Below are positions 62,222-64,000 of a stretch of DNA of 64,000 bases, one piece after another (position 1 is the stretch's first letter; every line of letters starts with the position of its first letter). A model generated the notes under the pieces. That model did not search any database. It was not told where the DNA came from and was given only the letters and a program-made list of their open reading frames with translations. A program made the position numbers and the translations under genes. Source of the stretch: Melanocharis versteri (Eukaryota > Chordata > Aves > Passeriformes > Melanocharitidae); the NCBI GenBank assembly GCA_013397845.1, contig VZTG01001572.1, positions 1 through 64,000 of the forward strand, read 5' to 3'.

Positions 62222-63089
62222 GACCTCTAAATTGTCAGCCCGTGAGGAGTAGCTAACAGTATATTGGAAAAATTTCTCTCTGGTTGTGTCTGCAGTTTAG
62301 CAGATTGCTTGAGTTGGATAGTCACAGTTGCAATTTGAACATGACTTTCAAAAGTTGGTGTGACCAATGTGAATTCAGGAGCAGCTGATAGTCTGGTGTC
62401 AGGAGATGCTAAGAAAAGATATACAGGGAAGACTGAGATTGCATTAAAGTGAAGTTTTTTAACCTTAGACAACCTAAAAGGGATCCTTCATGAAAAATTA
62501 ATGAAAACAAGCCATGCTGTCAGTGGGCTTTTGTTCACTGTACAAAGGTCCATGCTTCCACTGGAAATTACTTAGAGATATACTGACGGGAGAGGAGATA
62601 ATGTTGAAAATCATTCTATTAAGTGATTAATGGCACTCTGAGCCTCTAGTCACATCAGCTTGGCTATATTAATCACCAATTACTTTGCTTTTCTCCCTCA
62701 TTTTTTTACTAGTACATCCAAGGAGAGTAATGAAAATAAACAGCTGAAAAAAAAGTGTTGGTGTGTTGGAAGTTCCTGGTAAACTTGAAGATTCCAGTGG
62801 TAGATAGATTGGTTTTTGGTAAAGGCCAGTCTTCTGGACTTGATCTTTCCATGGCAGCCAGTTTGTTGTGTTCAGCTGGTTTCGTTTGAAGATCCTGGAC
62901 TGAAAGTAACCACAGAGGCCACTCACTCATGCTGCATATTCAAGTGTCTGTCTAACTAAGTGGATATGTTTGATTCCAAGTTGAAAACTAGTGTGGAATC
63001 CCATAAACAGATGGCAGCTACCCCTATAACCGTTACACCCCTGTGCTCTTATTGTGAGAGATTTTTTTAAGCAGGGAAATTAAATGCAA

Positions 63090-63162
63090 GTTGCATAGGA
63101 TTTGGACTTGATGATCCTTGTGGGTCCTGTCCAACTCAGCCTATTCTGCGATTCTGTACTTT
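63090..63162 (+). mobile_element. CR1 LINE 3' terminal fragment
   Basis: About 70 bases of a sense CR1 3' terminus: 'ggacttgatgatccttgtgg' (63104), 'gtcctgtccaactcagccta' and the tail 'ttctgcgattctgtac' (two octamer units). It is an extremely 5'-truncated copy. Confidence 0.88.
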
Positions 63163-64000
63163 AAGCTTGCTGTGTAATACAGACTTCTCAGAAGTTTGCA
63201 TGGATCACAAACACCTGAAGAGATTTGGAGTATGCCTTTCATGTATTCTGATTTACATTTTGAACTTCAGTCTTTGCTAGTTCTTACCTTCCAGTTCCTT
63301 GTTACTCAAGTGAGCAATGCCAAAAATGAGTAGTCAGTGTGTTAACATTTGCTTTGTATTTTTTACTGATTATCCCTGGCATCTCACATGTATATTCTAA
63401 AGGCAGAAATGTTTTTACATAATTTGGAAATTGGTGGTGTCCATATTAATTCTTTATGGCAAGATTTAGATTTATTTGTGCAACACTTCAGGCAAATGAC
63501 AGAGTTAAGGGAGAAAAAGCAATTTTATTTTTTATTAGAACAAAAAATTTGAAGGTGTGTAACAAAAACCATTGCTTTCTAATATTTCTGTTAATTATTT
63601 CAGTGAAACTGCCACGGTGTGGTGCTGTTTTGGGAATTTTTTTGGTAACTTGTTGCTTTCTTATTACGCTTAGGAGTTCCTTTTAATGCTCTCTCTCCAA
63701 CTACCTCTTGATTTTTTTTTTTAAATTTTTAATGTGCTCTCTCTTATGATAGTGAAAGCATGGTGATTATTGTTTCAGTATCAGTTACCAAATTATTTTT
63801 TTATCGTATGTGTCCTTAGTGGTTAAAGGAATTATATTGTATTTTTCCGTTTCTAGGTCTTCAGGTATAGTTTTGTGCCTGCATTTTGCTTGTATGGCTC
63901 TCTGGGTATTAAGACTTGTAAATTTTCTTGCTTTTTTGTATTTTTTTTCAATTTTACTTAGTAGGCATTCATACCTATTTGCCTTTGTTGCTGCCAATGT

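Larger units (their letters stand above)
60675..64000 (+). other. MBOAT2: Start of the next MBOAT2 intron
   Basis: It begins with the donor GTAAGA at 60675, and no acceptor with family-consistent coding sequence is seen before the window ends. It contains the 112-bp tandem duplication (61998-62221) and a short CR1 3' end (63090-63160). Nothing else is recognised in 60680-61990, 62230-63085 or 63165-64000. Confidence 0.85.

Overview
The window is an ordinary, AT-rich, CpG-poor piece of a bird nuclear genome. The bird assignment rests on many CR1 LINE copies in both orientations, several keeping the family's 3' octamer tail (ATTCTGTG-like), and on endogenous retrovirus LTR fragments of types common in birds. 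The main LTR type is one I associate with songbirds and relatives, so a neoavian or passerine host is my guess.

The only protein-coding gene I can support is MBOAT2 on the + strand, a multi-pass ER membrane lysophospholipid acyltransferase. Four consecutive coding exons are visible (17254-17399, 20870-20947, 56582-56677, 60619-60674). Their splice phases fit exactly, and together they encode about 125 residues of the N-terminal membrane region. The catalytic half and the remaining exons lie beyond the right edge. The first coding exon is not recognisable. The very GC- and CpG-rich left edge (1 to about 190) looks like the 3' flank of the gene's promoter CpG island, so positions 41-17253 are probably intron 1.

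Layout: 1-190 CpG-rich edge. 41-17253 presumed intron 1, with one LTR-like fragment near 8.0-8.4 kb. 17254-20947 exons 2 and 3 with a short intron. 20948-56581 is a 35.6 kb intron holding nearly all the mobile-element debris: CR1 fragments of both orientations, an old CR1/L3-like relic, a rearranged LTR, a more complete LTR, a 2.5 kb CR1 with broken endonuclease and reverse-transcriptase remnants, and a small GC-rich island near 50.4-50.65 kb. 56582-60674 exons 4 and 5. 60675 to the end is intron 5, with an exact 112-bp tandem duplication near 62 kb.

I found no RNA genes, CRISPR arrays, operons or novel gene system. The most interesting items are modest: the perfect tandem duplication, an LTR made of two opposite-orientation pieces, a possible premature intronic terminal exon with a poly(A) signal, the intronic GC island, inverted CR1 pairs, and loss or mutation of the reverse-transcriptase catalytic motif in two CR1 copies.
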